The notes under the pieces are model-generated. The model was given only the letters and a program-made list of their open reading frames with translations, did no database searches and was not told where the DNA came from. DNA of 64,000 nt from Sphagnum magellanicum (taxonomy: Eukaryota > Streptophyta > Sphagnopsida > Sphagnales > Sphagnaceae): the NCBI GenBank assembly GCA_021904315.1, contig CM038910.1:23570256-23634255 (forward strand). The letters run 5' to 3'. Below are positions 1-11,400 of this stretch, one piece after another. Position 1 is the first letter of the stretch. Each line of letters opens with the position of its first letter. A program made the translations under genes and the position numbers.

Positions 1-1421
1 TCTGAACAATCATCCTTGAAAAGGTGGAATTGTGTCTTTGGACCAAAAGGAAGAAGACCGATTTGGATTTTCTCCATGTTTTGGTGCCAAGTCACAAAGC
101 CATCACCAAATCTGAAAGTAGGCAAAATTGAAACCTTGAAATTGAAAAAAGAAAATGGAGTCAAGACGTCAAGACCTCCTTTTCAAAGGATTAGACAAAG
201 AGGGTTTTCGAAGGACTCACAATGAACGAATAAGTTATTGGATGAACCTTTTGAATGATTATATCAAAGATGGTTTTGGAAGGACTCACAATGGATGAAT
301 AAGTTATTGCATGATGCTAATGCAATGGAAGTTTATCCAATCCTAGTGTGCGATACATCATTTGGGTGCAATGGAAATCTACAGAATTTAGGCCAATCAT
401 TAAGTTTGGATGAATGCAAATGGATGTGATGGAATGTAATGCAAGTGTCACCAATTTGTGTTATAACCACTCACAATGAAAATTTGACCATTGATACTAT
501 AGCCAAACAAATGGATACAAACGAATTGTTGTTTAAATTTGACAAATTATGGAGTTGACAAATGGTCTAACAAATTGAAAGGTTTAACAAAAGATCTAGA
601 CAACTATTTAGGAAACCATTTTAGATTGAGGTGATGAAAATATCTAGGTATAACTCAATTATGTGAACTTTACAAAAATTAATGACCATAATTATCAATT
701 TTGCTTATCCCAAATTCCAATACCCAATATGATAAAATAAAATAGAATGCTTTCTTTTTTTTAATTTATGGAATATTTATGCCATTCACTTTTTGGCTTT
801 TTAATCAAGAACTTCAAAGTAATATTGTTGTAGATGAAATTCAAACCACAAATTGTGAATCATGAACATAATGTTGGCACTATTGACAAATCTCACAAAT
901 AAATGTTGTGAAGATTGGAGATTTGACAAGTTTGCAACATTTCTTAAATACCTATAACACTCTTAAACAATTTATTAGCCTTTTAAGTTTGTATATTAAA
1001 TACATAGATTGATGTGGTTGAGTAAGGGGGACCCTATTGTTTAAGGTAATTCCAAAATAGTGCCAATTTTTTTGGGTTATGGAAAATCGGAAGGAAATAA
1101 GCTTTTATTTTGTTGTAATTTTCATACAACTATTGATTTATTTTTTGGATGAGATTTAATTTTTAAAAAAATGGACTTATTAAGTAAGTATTTGAATTAA
1201 ATTATAAAATTTAAATTCAATTCAATTAGAGACTTGTTCGGGCGGGTCACCCAACAAGGGCCATTATAGAAGAATATGTGTGGCCCCCAAAGGCACTTTC
1301 CGTAAGCCCAAATATCCCCCTCCCCACCCAAATATCAATCATTGATATATGTTGACTACCTATTGACCCCAAAAATTTGAAAGTTGGGGATGTCAAACAC
1401 CACATGCACACAAAATTCCCC
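1..1421. other. AT-rich intergenic DNA, no gene seen
   Basis: I see no supported gene here. The short open frames have no recognisable motif and a composition like the surrounding AT-rich DNA. A short phrase about an anomalous 'aaggactcacaatg' string recurs near 210 and 280, which suggests a small local duplication. Confidence 0.5.
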
Positions 1422-1567
1422 CGGGCAAACCCCCTTCCTAATAACCGCGTGATCGAGCTTTTGGCAGACACACCCCCTTCCTAATAACCGTGAGATCGAG
1501 CTTTTGGTGGACAAACCCCCTTTCTATAACCGCAAGATCGAGCTTTTGGCGGGCAAACCCCCTTCCT
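1422..1567. repeat. 42-43 bp minisatellite, about 3.4 copies
   Basis: The phrase GATCGAGCTTTTGG recurs at about 1451, 1494 and 1536, a period of 43 then 42 bp. Each copy is joined by a C-rich stretch (ACCCCCTTCCTAATAACCG and variants). The array is much more GC-rich than its flanks. Units differ at several positions, so it is not a recent expansion. No coding role is evident. Confidence 0.85.
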
Positions 1568-1599
1568 AAGCTTCTTTACATGCCCAAAGGATTCAGTAG

Positions 1600-2440
1600 G
1601 AGAAGGGACTATGCCAATATTGGAAACAGAGGTTTTTTTTTTTTTGAGGTGCCAAATTTCGCCAAAATGCGAAAATAAAAATAAAAAGGGAAATTTCTGT
1701 CGCAATATTCTTGTTTTTCTGAAAACAATCGCCAGATTTGGAGCAAGATTTATTTTTTGCGAAAATATTTCGCCACATTTGGACTCTGCTTTTAGTTTGG
1801 TAGCAGTTTTAAAACTAGTTTTAAAAAAAACTTTTTAGACTACCAGCGTCTTTTTTTTTGTTTGGTGGTGAACGAAAATTCGGAAATTTTTGAAGTTTTT
1901 GGTTTCTTATTAGTGTAAAATTCGAAATAAAATGCTAAAAAATTAAAAAAAAACGCCAAAATTTCGAAACCACAAAAATTGAAAAAAAGAAACCCTTATT
2001 AAAACCTGTCGCCATTTAATGCTAAATCCCTCTTGGGATGCTAGCCAATAATGCAACATCTGAAATTGGGAAAAATAAAATCACTGATTGGGAGTCGACC
2101 TATTTAAACTTGGATATCACTATTAAAAAAAAAAGAAAATCAGGTAATAATATTTTCCTAAATATTATTTATGCAATATTGTTCCCACTCTAAATCAGCT
2201 TTTTTTTTCGGGGGCAAAAAATTGCCACTTGGGCGACGAAAAAAACAAGGGGCTGTGAATCCAACAAAGGTTTTTATTTTATTTTTATTTCTTCAAAATT
2301 TTCTTTTGCGGGAAAAATGGGGGCAAAGTCGCCATATTTCAAGCAAGAAAGTAAAAATCGCCATATTTAAACCACAGCTTCTAGCATGTCGCCAGAATAA
2401 TATAGCAGGGTTCCCCAAAAATTCGTCTTTCCTTTATGAC
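1600..2440. repeat. TCGCCA/TGGCGA-rich low-complexity tract
   Basis: The tract repeatedly carries the hexamer TCGCCA or its complement TGGCGA, set in A/T homopolymer-rich DNA; examples lie near 1658, 1730, 1770, 2008, 2330 and 2358. Several copies sit next to GCGAAA to make imperfect GCGAAA..TTTCGC palindromes. It appears to be the diverged continuation of the 183 bp array that follows at 2888-3395. No gene is supported. Confidence 0.6.
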
Positions 2441-2577
2441 CTGTAACCAATTTTGGCTAAGTCCTCTTGTGTTCAATAGCCAGTCTTGATTTAATAATAT
2501 AATAATATAATAATTAATTATGATTCTCGACCGCCCTCAATTCGGCACAGCACGCATGACTAGAGTCCTAGGTAGAG

Positions 2578-2670
2578 TAGGTAGAAGGCCATAGGTAGAG
2601 AGGTGGGTACATAGGTGAGGTGGTACCTACCTACCTACCTATCTAAACTAGGTACCTACGTACGTTACGT
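2578..2670. repeat. TAGG/CCTA-rich inverted repeat
   Basis: A stretch rich in TAGGTAGAG/TAGGTG is followed by four tandem TACC units at about 2625-2640 and a further inverted copy. The two arms are complementary and could form a hairpin around GGTACC. It looks like a simple-sequence relic. Confidence 0.6.
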
Positions 2671-2887
2671 AAGTAGAGTATTAGGCTTTCTCACCTGCGA
2701 AGTAGTGTTTTTTCTTTTCTGGAATTTTTGTTTGTTAGCCAAAGTGGCGATCATCCGGAGGAAGATGTGGAAAAAGTGGCGACCGTCCTTAGGAAGGTTT
2801 AGCCAAATCTGGCTATTACCCAAACCCAAATGTGAAGTACAAATCTTTAATCATCTTTTTGTGTTTTTGGCTAAACTTCCACTGAAA

Positions 2888-3395
2888 ACCAAATATAGAA
2901 ATCTGACGATTTTTTTTTCCCCTCACTTCTGGCGATTTGAAAACCTCCAAAAACTCACTTCATTTTCAAATTTTTAAAATTTTTAGTTTCGCTTCTAGGC
3001 GAAAAGTTTCGCCAATAAAAAAAATGCTGTTAATCAACTTGTCTATATTTCTGGCTAGAAAATATAGAAAACCAAATATAGAAATCTGAAGATTTTTACT
3101 TTCGTTTTCCCTCACTTCTGGCGATTTGAAAACCTCCAAAAACTCACTTCATTTTCAGTATTTTAGATTTTAAATTCGCTTTTATAGGCGAAATTTCGCC
3201 AATGAAAAAAGGATGTTAATCATCTGTGTATATTTCTGGCTAAAACCTGAGAACCAAATAAAGAAATCTGGTGATCTTGACTACCTCTTTTTTTTTCTTC
3301 CCTCAGTTCTGGCGATTGAAAACCTACAGAATCACTTTATTTTCAAATTTTTAATTTTTAAATACTTTGTTTTGGCGAAATATCGCCACTAAGGT
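2888..3395. repeat. Tandem array of a 182-183 bp unit, about 2.8 copies
   Basis: Units start at about 2888, 3071 and 3253, each opening with ACCAAATAtAGAAATCTG. Every unit then has a pyrimidine run, CTCACTTCTGGCGATT, AAAACCTcCAAAA, CACTTcATTTTCA, and a GGCGAAA..TTTCGCC palindrome (about 2998, 3188 and 3374), followed in units 1 and 2 by a TGTTAATCA phrase. In unit 2 the palindrome is exact over 14 bp. The array ends only about 0.4 kb before the presumed transcription start of transketolase. Whether it has regulatory effect is unknown. Confidence 0.85.
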
Positions 3396-3420
3396 TTTTT
3401 TTTCTTTTAAAAAAACATTT

Positions 3421-3813
3421 TTAAAAGAGAAAAAGAAAGGGCTGAAGTCGGACTGAGCAGGTCTGTTTTTTTTGTTTTCTTTTGTTTTCTTTTTCTAACT
3501 CCACAACAAAAGGCGGAAAGAAAAGGGCAAAAGAGGAAAAGAAATCACAAAGGAAGGAAGGAAGCTCCCTGGTGAGGAAGAAAAAGCGGTAGCCACACAC
3601 AAGAGGAACCAACCCCTTGTGTCCGTCTTCTGCGCATTCGCGATAGCGCACACCATCGCTGCGCAATCCACAAGAGTCTCACCATCGCCACCAGCAACAG
3701 CAGCAGCAGCAGCAGAAGAAGAAGAAGAAGAAAAAAAAGAATAACCCATCTCTGTATCGATCTGCTGTTCCTGTATCGTGTGGATTTCTCTTCTAGCTTT
3801 TCTGTTGTATCAG
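3421..3813 (+). promoter_or_regulatory. Presumed promoter and 5' leader exon of transketolase
   Basis: This is GA/CT-rich DNA leading to an exact plant donor, CAG|GTAAGA, at 3811/3814. A (CAG)n/(GAA)n run occupies about 3688-3735 and probably lies in the leader. No convincing TATA box is visible, which is common for plastid-protein genes with pyrimidine- or purine-rich core promoters. The transcription start cannot be placed from sequence; somewhere in 3590-3780 is likely. The leader role is inferred from the splice pair that joins 3813 to 4311. Confidence 0.5.
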
Positions 3814-4310
3814 GTAAGAAGAGTGAGTTCATTCATTCACTCATGGTGCTGCTTCTTACATGTGGTTTTGGGTTTGGTCCCCATTTCACTGTGGCTGTTG
3901 CAAAGTATTCCACAACTTTGTTGTTGTTGTCGAATTTTATTTTATTTTATTTTGGGGGATTCATTTAGATTCCTGTTTCTTTTCTGGTTCGGGATTTGCT
4001 GTTGTTTCTGGGGGTTGAATTTGTTCTTTGTGGATTCTTTTGTTTTGTGTTTTGTTGGGTTTTGGTTCTTGCGGTAGTAGGGATTCTTCAGCTTTCATTC
4101 TACTTGTGTTTTTGGAAGGTGGGTTTTGTGGAGGAACATGGTTTCTTTGTTTGATGCTCTTGTTGTTCTTGTTGTTGTTGAGTGGCGTCTTTGAGGTTTT
4201 TGTTGTTGTGGTTTTGTAGCAAGGTGTTTTGTGGAGCGAGTAGCTGGGGTGGACGGATAAGAAGGTGGTCATCGTCGTCGTCTTCGTCTTCTTCTTCTTC
4301 CTCTTTCCAG
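3814..4310 (+). other. 5'UTR intron of transketolase (497 bp)
   Basis: The donor CAG|GTAAGAAG at 3814 matches the plant consensus. The acceptor is a long CTTCTTCTTC-type pyrimidine tract ending TTTCCAG at 4310, ten bases before the start codon at 4321. The interior is T/G-rich as plant introns are and contains no conserved coding. First introns in 5' leaders of plant genes often raise expression, but nothing here tests that. Confidence 0.75.
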
Positions 4311-4320
4311 GAGTTTGGCC

Positions 4321-7300
4321 ATGGCTGCTGCAATGCATTGCGGAGTAGGCAGTGTGGGAGCCGTGACGGGGTCCGTGATAACAAGTCTAGCCAGTGACAA
4401 CGCGACGAGACAACTGGGAGCGTCGTCGTCCTTCGCGGGGTTGCGACTAGTTGGCAAGGGTATTGCTAGCGGGAGCCATCATCATCATCATCTTCAGGTG
4501 CCATGTCCACAAGTAGGCATGGGACGAAGAAGGCCGCGACAGGATGGGAAATTGGCCAATTTAGCAGTCGCTGCGGCAAGCGTGGAAACGCTGGAGAAGA
4601 AGACGGACGCGGAGCTGGTAGAGTTGTCTATCAACACCATCCGCTTCCTGGCCATAGACGCAGTGGAGAAGGCGAACTCAGGCCATCCAGGTCTCCCCAT
4701 GGGTTGCGCGCCAATGGGTCACATCCTGTACGACGAGGTCATGCGCTACAATCCCAAGAACCCCTACTGGTTCAACCGCGACAGGTTTGTCCTGTCTGCT
4801 GGCCATGGCTGCATGCTCCAATACGCCTGCCTGCACCTCGCAGGCTATGACAGCGTCCTGGTACGAAAGACCAACTTTCCCTTCACACCCATTGCTCCAG
4901 TAGCTCCTCTAAACTGCAAACCACCCATTGCTCTATTGTTGTGGTATTCCGCAATTCAAGCAATTCTAACAACCTATCCCCTTCACTAAAACTTCATTGA
5001 AGATTGGTCATCAATGTTTCAAGCAAGAGTGTCATGAAAAGCAAAGACACCCATGTGAGTGAATGGATTCATGGAAGGGGCTTTTCATGAGCACCACCCA
5101 ACTGATGATGAGATCACCAGCATTTGTTTGTTTGTTTTTTGCATCACATTTTTGTGTGTGTTGTGCAGTTGGAAGACTTGAAGCAATTCAGGCAGTGGAA
5201 GAGTCGTACACCTGGTCACCCAGAGAATTTCGAAACCCCTGGTGTTGAGGTCACCACAGGTAAAATAAATTAATGGACTACTTACTACTTGTGGTATTGT
5301 TTTCTTCCTTTTTTTTCCTCTCACATGCCACATACTGGGTTTTTCTTTTGTAATGGAGGAACTTTCTGTCTAGTGTCAAGGGTTTGGTGTGCGGGCGAAG
5401 TTCATGGTTTTTACTTGCTGCAAGTTATCAGGGCAGATGTTTGGCTGAACAGATAGATGGGTTCCAACATTGGATTGATTAAATTCACACAAGTACTTTG
5501 CTACTGCCAAAGGATTTGATTTATGGGTGGGTTGTGTATAGGGCCTCTTGGACAAGGTATTGCCAATGCTGTGGGTTTGGCTCTCGCTGAGACTCACTTG
5601 GCTGCTCGCTTCAACAAGCCTGATGCCAAGATTGTTGACCATTACACGTACTTGCTTCACCTAATTGGAGTCACTCCTGGTTTTGCTTTTGAGTATCCAT
5701 TCTTGGGCAAGCTGTTATGCTTTCTTAAGATTTGGAGCAGGGAGAAGGTTTAAAAGATTGCCTTCTCTATGGTTAGGTGCAACAACAACACCATGTGTTG
5801 TTGCCAAGAAGTGCAAAGATCACTGAACAGGAATTGGGTTTTGTGTCCTGCAGCTACTGCATTGTAGGAGATGGTTGCAACATGGAAGGTATCTCCAATG
5901 AAGCAGCATCTCTTGCAGGTCACTGGGGCCTTGGCAAGCTTATTGTGTTTTATGATGACAACCATATTTCCATTGATGGAAACACTGCGATTGCCTTCAC
6001 AGAGGATGTAAGTGCTCGTTATGATGCACTTGGATGGCATACAATCTGGGTTCAGAATGGTAACACCGACTATGATTCTATCCGTGCGGCAATTGAGGAG
6101 GCCAAATCTGTGACTGACAAGCCAACACTGATCAAGGTTTCAGTCCTGGCATTCTAAAAGTTGTGAATTGTGACAATCTACTAGGCTTGTGTCATTCTTG
6201 TTCCTTCTATCTTTCTGAATTTTTTCACAATCCAGACTAAATATCTGTGTTGGCTGATGGGTGCTAATTTCACGACTCTGGAATAATACAGGTTACCACC
6301 ACTATTGGTTTTGGATCACCCAACAAGGCAAATTCCTACAGTGTGCACGGGGCAGCCTTGGGTTCTAAGGAAGTTGATGCCACCCGTCAGAACTTGGGCT
6401 GGCCTTATGAGCCATTCTTTGTACCAAATGAGGTGAAGAGGTAATGCACTTTGCCTTGCAGGACTTCACTTCTGATATGAAGTCTTGCAGACCTTCCTGC
6501 AGGCAGACCCTGTTGGCTGAAATCAGCCCATTAGATGCTACTTATTTCTAAATGCTTTGACAGTGATGGAATGTGTTCAACAGAGGGGTTGTATGAATTC
6601 TGATGTTGTCTGTCTTCTGAATAGCTCTGAGTGTCCCAGTATTATGCTCTTTCTGGAAACATGGTGACTAATGAGGTTCTTTGATGGTTGTCTCCCAGCC
6701 ACTGGAGCAAGCACATCAAAGAAGGAGCTGCTCTGGAGTCTGAATGGGAGGATTCATTGGCTGCCTATGAAAAGAAGTACCCAACTGAAGCTGCTGAATT
6801 CAAGTCTCTCCTCAGCCTCAAGCTGCCAGAGGGATGGGAGAAGGCTCTTCCAGTGAGTTTGCATCTCTGGAACATTTCTGTGGAAAATAGCAAAGCTAAG
6901 TTGTTTGTTATGTTCTTTTTCTTCAATGTTGTGTGTACTCTCTGTGGGTGACTTAGTGTCCATGGTCTGTGGCTTGAGTAATGCTTAGCCATGCTTGTGG
7001 TGTGTTTCTTTTCTTCTCAAAGATCTTGCTTGTAAAGTTCTCCATGTTTCTCTCTCCTCTTCCTCTCTGTTCGTTTGATTCTTTTCTGGTTTTTGTTTAT
7101 GTTCCTATTTCTTCTTGGTATCGTTGGTCATGCCCTTCTCTGTCATATTTTGTTGAGTTAGCCAGCATCATGGCTGAGTCTTTCCCTTATTGCAATGGCT
7201 GTGTGTGTTCTCTTAAGTGGAAGGATTCTTGTTTCATTAGTGTTTCTGATGAAATTTGGGGTGGGTGATTGCAGAGCTTCACACCTGAGAGTCCTGCCGA

Positions 7301-8237
7301 TGCGACACGTAACCTCTCCCAAACATGTCTGAATGCCCTTGCAAGAACATTGCCAGGTCTAGTTGGAGGCAGTGCTGACTTGGCTTCGTCCAACATGACC
7401 CTGTTGAAGATGTTTGGTGACTTCCAAAAGAACACCCCAGCTGAGCGAAATTTGAGGTTTGGAGTGAGGGAGCATGCTATGGGAGCCATTTCAAATGGAA
7501 TTCTGTTGCATTTGAGTGGGCTTATCCCATACTGTGCCACTTTCTTCATCTTCACAGACTACCTGAGAAATGCAATGCGACTTTCTGCTCTGAGTGAAGC
7601 AGGTGTGATCTATGTCATGACCCATGACTCCATTGGGCTGGGAGAGGATGGACCTACTCATCAGCCCATCGAGCAGCTGGCCAGCTTCAGGGCCATGCCC
7701 AACATGCTTATGTTGAGGCCTGCAGATGGCAATGAAACCTCTGGGGCCTACAAGGTGGCAGTCCTCAACCGTAAGAGGCCCAGCACATTGGCACTCTCAA
7801 GACAAAAGTTGCCGAATTTGCCTGGGACATCGATCGATTCAGTAGCATTGGGAGGATACATTGTTTCAGACAACTCTACAGACAACAAACCTGATGTGAT
7901 CCTTATTGGAACAGGGTCAGAACTGGAGATAGCCTTCAAGGCAGGTGAGATTATTCGGAAGGAGGGCAAGACCGCACGGGTGGTATCATTTGTTTCCTGG
8001 GAGCTTTTTGAAGAGCAGAGTGCTGAGTACAAGGAAAGTGTACTGCCAAAGGCTGTTAAGGCCCGTGTGAGTATTGAGGCAGGATCCACATTTGGGTGGG
8101 AGAAGTATTTGGGTTCAGAGGGTAAGGCTATTGGTGTGGATCACTTTGGTGCCAGTGCCCCTGCAGGCATTTTGTACAAGGAGTACGGGCTCACTGTCGA
8201 CAAAGTTGTTGATGCAGCTAAAGAGTTGTTGGGATAG
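4321..8237 (+). CDS. Transketolase, chloroplastic; seven coding exons, 761 aa
   Basis: Thiamine-diphosphate enzyme that moves two-carbon ketol units between sugar phosphates in the Calvin cycle and pentose phosphate pathway, in the plastid stroma. Exons: 4321-4860, 5169-5259, 5542-5647, 5854-6136, 6292-6440, 6699-6852, 7275-8237. All introns are GT-AG and the exons join in phase to 2286 nt, close to the usual 740-745 residues of plant forms. The start ATG lies in GGCCATGGC; residues 1 to about 85 form a Ser/Arg-rich transit peptide with a run of five His (53-57). Visible signatures are SGHPGLPMG (120-128), GPLGQG (exon 3), the ThDP/Mg site D252-G-x(28)-N282-x-I284 (GDG...[10 protein letters not shown]), catalytic Glu507 in FGVREH, and [15 protein letters not shown] (558-572). 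It ends AAKELLG. No truncation or missing key residue was seen. An upstream in-frame TTG is not the start. Confidence 0.96.
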
Positions 8238-8480
8238 ATACATGGCTCAAACAAGATGGTTTCAGGGATGTGATTCTAATAGGCTTTGGGCTTCAGGATC
8301 CCAATGTGTTCCAACCTTTTACATCACCAGCACTTAGTCCAAAAATATGTTGTATTTAGATAAGATGGGGGCCCATAGTAGTGTCTTGGGTACAACAGAG
8401 ATGTTTTTCGTTTCTTCAGTTGTAGCTTAAAAATCTTGAAATTGGCATTGCGCTTCACCAACTGAGCTTTATGGGCCAAA
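8238..8480 (+). other. Presumed 3'UTR of transketolase
   Basis: DNA after the TAG stop is T-rich and non-coding. No exact AATAAA is present; AAAAATATGTTGTATTTAG near 8340-8358 could act as a weak plant-type near-upstream element. The true poly(A) site cannot be fixed from sequence. Confidence 0.35.
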
Positions 8481-11400
8481 TCATTGATTATCAAAAGAGC
8501 ATGTAATGAGTGGCTTTTACACCATGGGTGTTGGCTTTTTACCTTGCTTGCAGATCAGTTGCAGACTGAGAGATTCAAGACTCTTTGTGCAATAACTCAT
8601 TGGTTATGGAGGCTACCAAAGGAAGTGATTGAGTGCTGTGTTCTGGGCTGTTGGTTCCGTTCCCTTGCAAGATGCAAGGGCATTCTTGTTCTGGAAACAA
8701 AGGTGAGATCATGTATGTTGGTAGACAAAGGGAGGGGGGGGTGGGTGTTCCAGCTGCTTGCATATGTTTCACCATGGCAGAGGTGGAACAATAATGTTTT
8801 GAAAGTTATGGAAATTCCATGGTTGGAACAACCCATGCCCCCAACTTCAAAACTTTGTAAGGGGAACATACAATTGAAGAACTTGGAACCACTTCAGGAC
8901 TACATAAAAAGGGGATGTGGTATGAACCACCATTGGGAACATGTGGCAAATTTCAAGGACACAAGGAACAACTTCTGTGCAAAAAAAGATTGGTGATTGA
9001 TTGAAGTTCCAATTGTCCATTTCCATGCTCTAATAGCGTACTAACTACGGAAACATTTTCCCCTGCAATTCCATGATAGAAAATCGTCCATTTCCATGCA
9101 CTATTGGCATGCTAACTACAAAAATTTCTTTTCCTGCAATTCAATGATAGACAAGTTGCACATCAACAATTGAATTCCTCAAAAAGCTTGAATGCTTACA
9201 AAACACTTGCGGTGGTTGCAAATTTTTTTGAACTCTTTGGAGCCAAACCTATAGAACTATCAAGGAAGACCCCTACTACTTCAAATTCATGAAACCTCAA
9301 ATTGGACAAGGTTGGTAAAATGAAGTGGTTGCTAACAAATCATTGAAATTACCTAAGATCACAAAACATATGAAATAAAGATACAATTGAGCATCTTTGT
9401 GTTCGTCATGATGCAATGGATGCATTTGGATGTAATTGTAATTCTATGTCACGTCAGTATAGGGTCATCTTAGGTCAACCTAGGTCAAAACGAGTTCGGG
9501 CCGCCCAAAAAAAATTAAGGGCAACCAAAAATCGTGTCATTCAGTTGTTGTAAACCTTGTGATGACTAAAATAACTTTTAGACAACGCTCGATGTTTTTG
9601 GGTAGTGACAAATTTTTTTAGTTGTTGGATCAATGGCCATTGCTGATCGGACAATTAAAATTATACGGCAATTTTTTGGCAAATCGAAAAAATTCAATTA
9701 TCAATTATGACAACAAAAAGTTGATAACCAAAAATTTATCATTGAAATTAAGTACCCAATTTAACAAACTAACTTGATTTCAATGAAGTGAACTTGCATC
9801 CATCATTGAACATTTTGTAAACATTGATAAGTAGTTCAACATCAGTCCCAAACACATCTTCCATACAAACCTAGACCACAATTGAGTTGCTTTAATCTTA
9901 CCACTAAGTTCAAGCCTCCAATTCAATAGAATCTTTCAATGTTCAAAAGGAAAACAAGCAAAACATAGTTTTGTCTTCTTTGTAGTAACATCCAATGGTC
10001 TACTCTCAAACCTCAACTTCATTATACATTCCTTTAACCTCAATAGAAAAAGAATGCCCAAAACATTCCCAAAAGAATTTTAAATGGTGAAACAACAATC
10101 CACAGTATTGGCAAAGTTGCAACTACCCTTTACAAAATCTTTAACAAAACATAAACACCACTCCTTCTATCACTAGTTTATACAAATTTTAAAATGGTTC
10201 ACCTTCCTTTCTTTCCATTTTTCATTTGAAAGTGATTATTAAATTTTTTATTTATTAAATACTTATGATCATTGCTTTGAAAAATATCTATTTATAATAT
10301 GATAATTATCAAACTCTTCACATGGCTTACAAACTTATTCCAATCGTATAGAATCACAATATTTAATATATTATACAAATTTTATAAAAATTTAAAAATA
10401 TTTCATTCATTTTTTAATATATTTACATTTTTTAATATTTTAAAATATACATTTTTTGTGCAAATATATTTTAACATTACAAATATGAGATAAAAATATA
10501 TATAATTTTTTGACATTTGATTCCTTTGTGTTTTGACCTACTAAAATATACCCAAAAAAAAGTGAATTTTTAAATTTTTAATAGTGACATGGTTTCAATT
10601 CAAATGTGGTAACTTTGAAAAACAATATTATGTGACAACAATCTTGCCCACCCTAATGTGCTTTCACCTTCAGAATCTAGTTTTGTGTGTTTTGTTATTG
10701 TTTTGTTATCTAGGCCTGCAATATTACCACTAGTTTACGAATCTATACAATATTATGTGTTTATAGGTTGTATCTTGAAGCAAAGCTAGAATGAAAGTAA
10801 ATTCAGTATGAGTTTGAGTGTTCTTGCATGCAAGACTGTACTTAGTTCATTGTAGAAGTACTTCACAGTAGCACCAGGTGTACTCAGATGTGATGTTGAA
10901 CAGCAAATGCTTGCAAGAGTACTTAGTTCCCGCTAGTTCCGTTAGACAAATGTTTTGCATGGGTGCACTCATAAAATTTGTGATTTGAAATGAGCATTTG
11001 ATTTTTCTCTCTTTTATTACATATGAATCGAGTGTTCTTTACAGTAGTTTTTGTTACTGGAAGTGCATCATGGCAGATTTGGTCTTACTCCTGCATGTGA
11101 ATTCATGTATAATTCTGTTCTATGGGAAATCAGTTTGTTCTATGCCATTGCAAATGTCAATGGGAAAGGACATGGGACTGTCCCATTAATCCCTTATGGT
11201 CTGTATTCCCTGATTAGTGTAATTGCAACTGAAATCTAATAGGGGATCTCTTTATTTTTCACATGAGGGAGCTCCCCATAGGCCCCCCCCCCCCGCTTAA
11301 TGTGTCGAATTATGCTAAAGCAGCCTGTTAGTTTGAACATGTTCTAGCTTGGATAATTCTTCAAATTTCTTGACCAGGCTTGACCCCTGCAGACGGATAC

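Noticed and set aside
3961-4457. Long minus-strand frames opposite the transketolase leader and first exon
   Set aside because: They arise from GT/GTT- and CTT-rich DNA and read as Lys/Thr/Asn/Arg runs; they are shadows of the leader intron and exon 1.
8449-8483. tRNA-like 5' half on the minus strand (GGCCCATAAAGCTCAGTTGGTG)-like A box
   Set aside because: The A-box resemblance is good but no matching acceptor stem, anticodon arm or B box (GGTTCGA) follows. It is at best a tRNA-derived relic.
8484-8996. 170-codon open frame downstream of transketolase
   Set aside because: No recognisable domain, Trp/Cys-rich translation typical of chance, and it begins inside the presumed 3' flank of transketolase with no independent gene signals.
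9400-9530. GC-rich phrase with GAGTTCGGGCCGCCC as a promoter or CpG island
   Set aside because: Only a few dozen bases, no adjacent coding sequence, and a similar GTTCGGGCGGG phrase occurs at 1235 in non-genic DNA.
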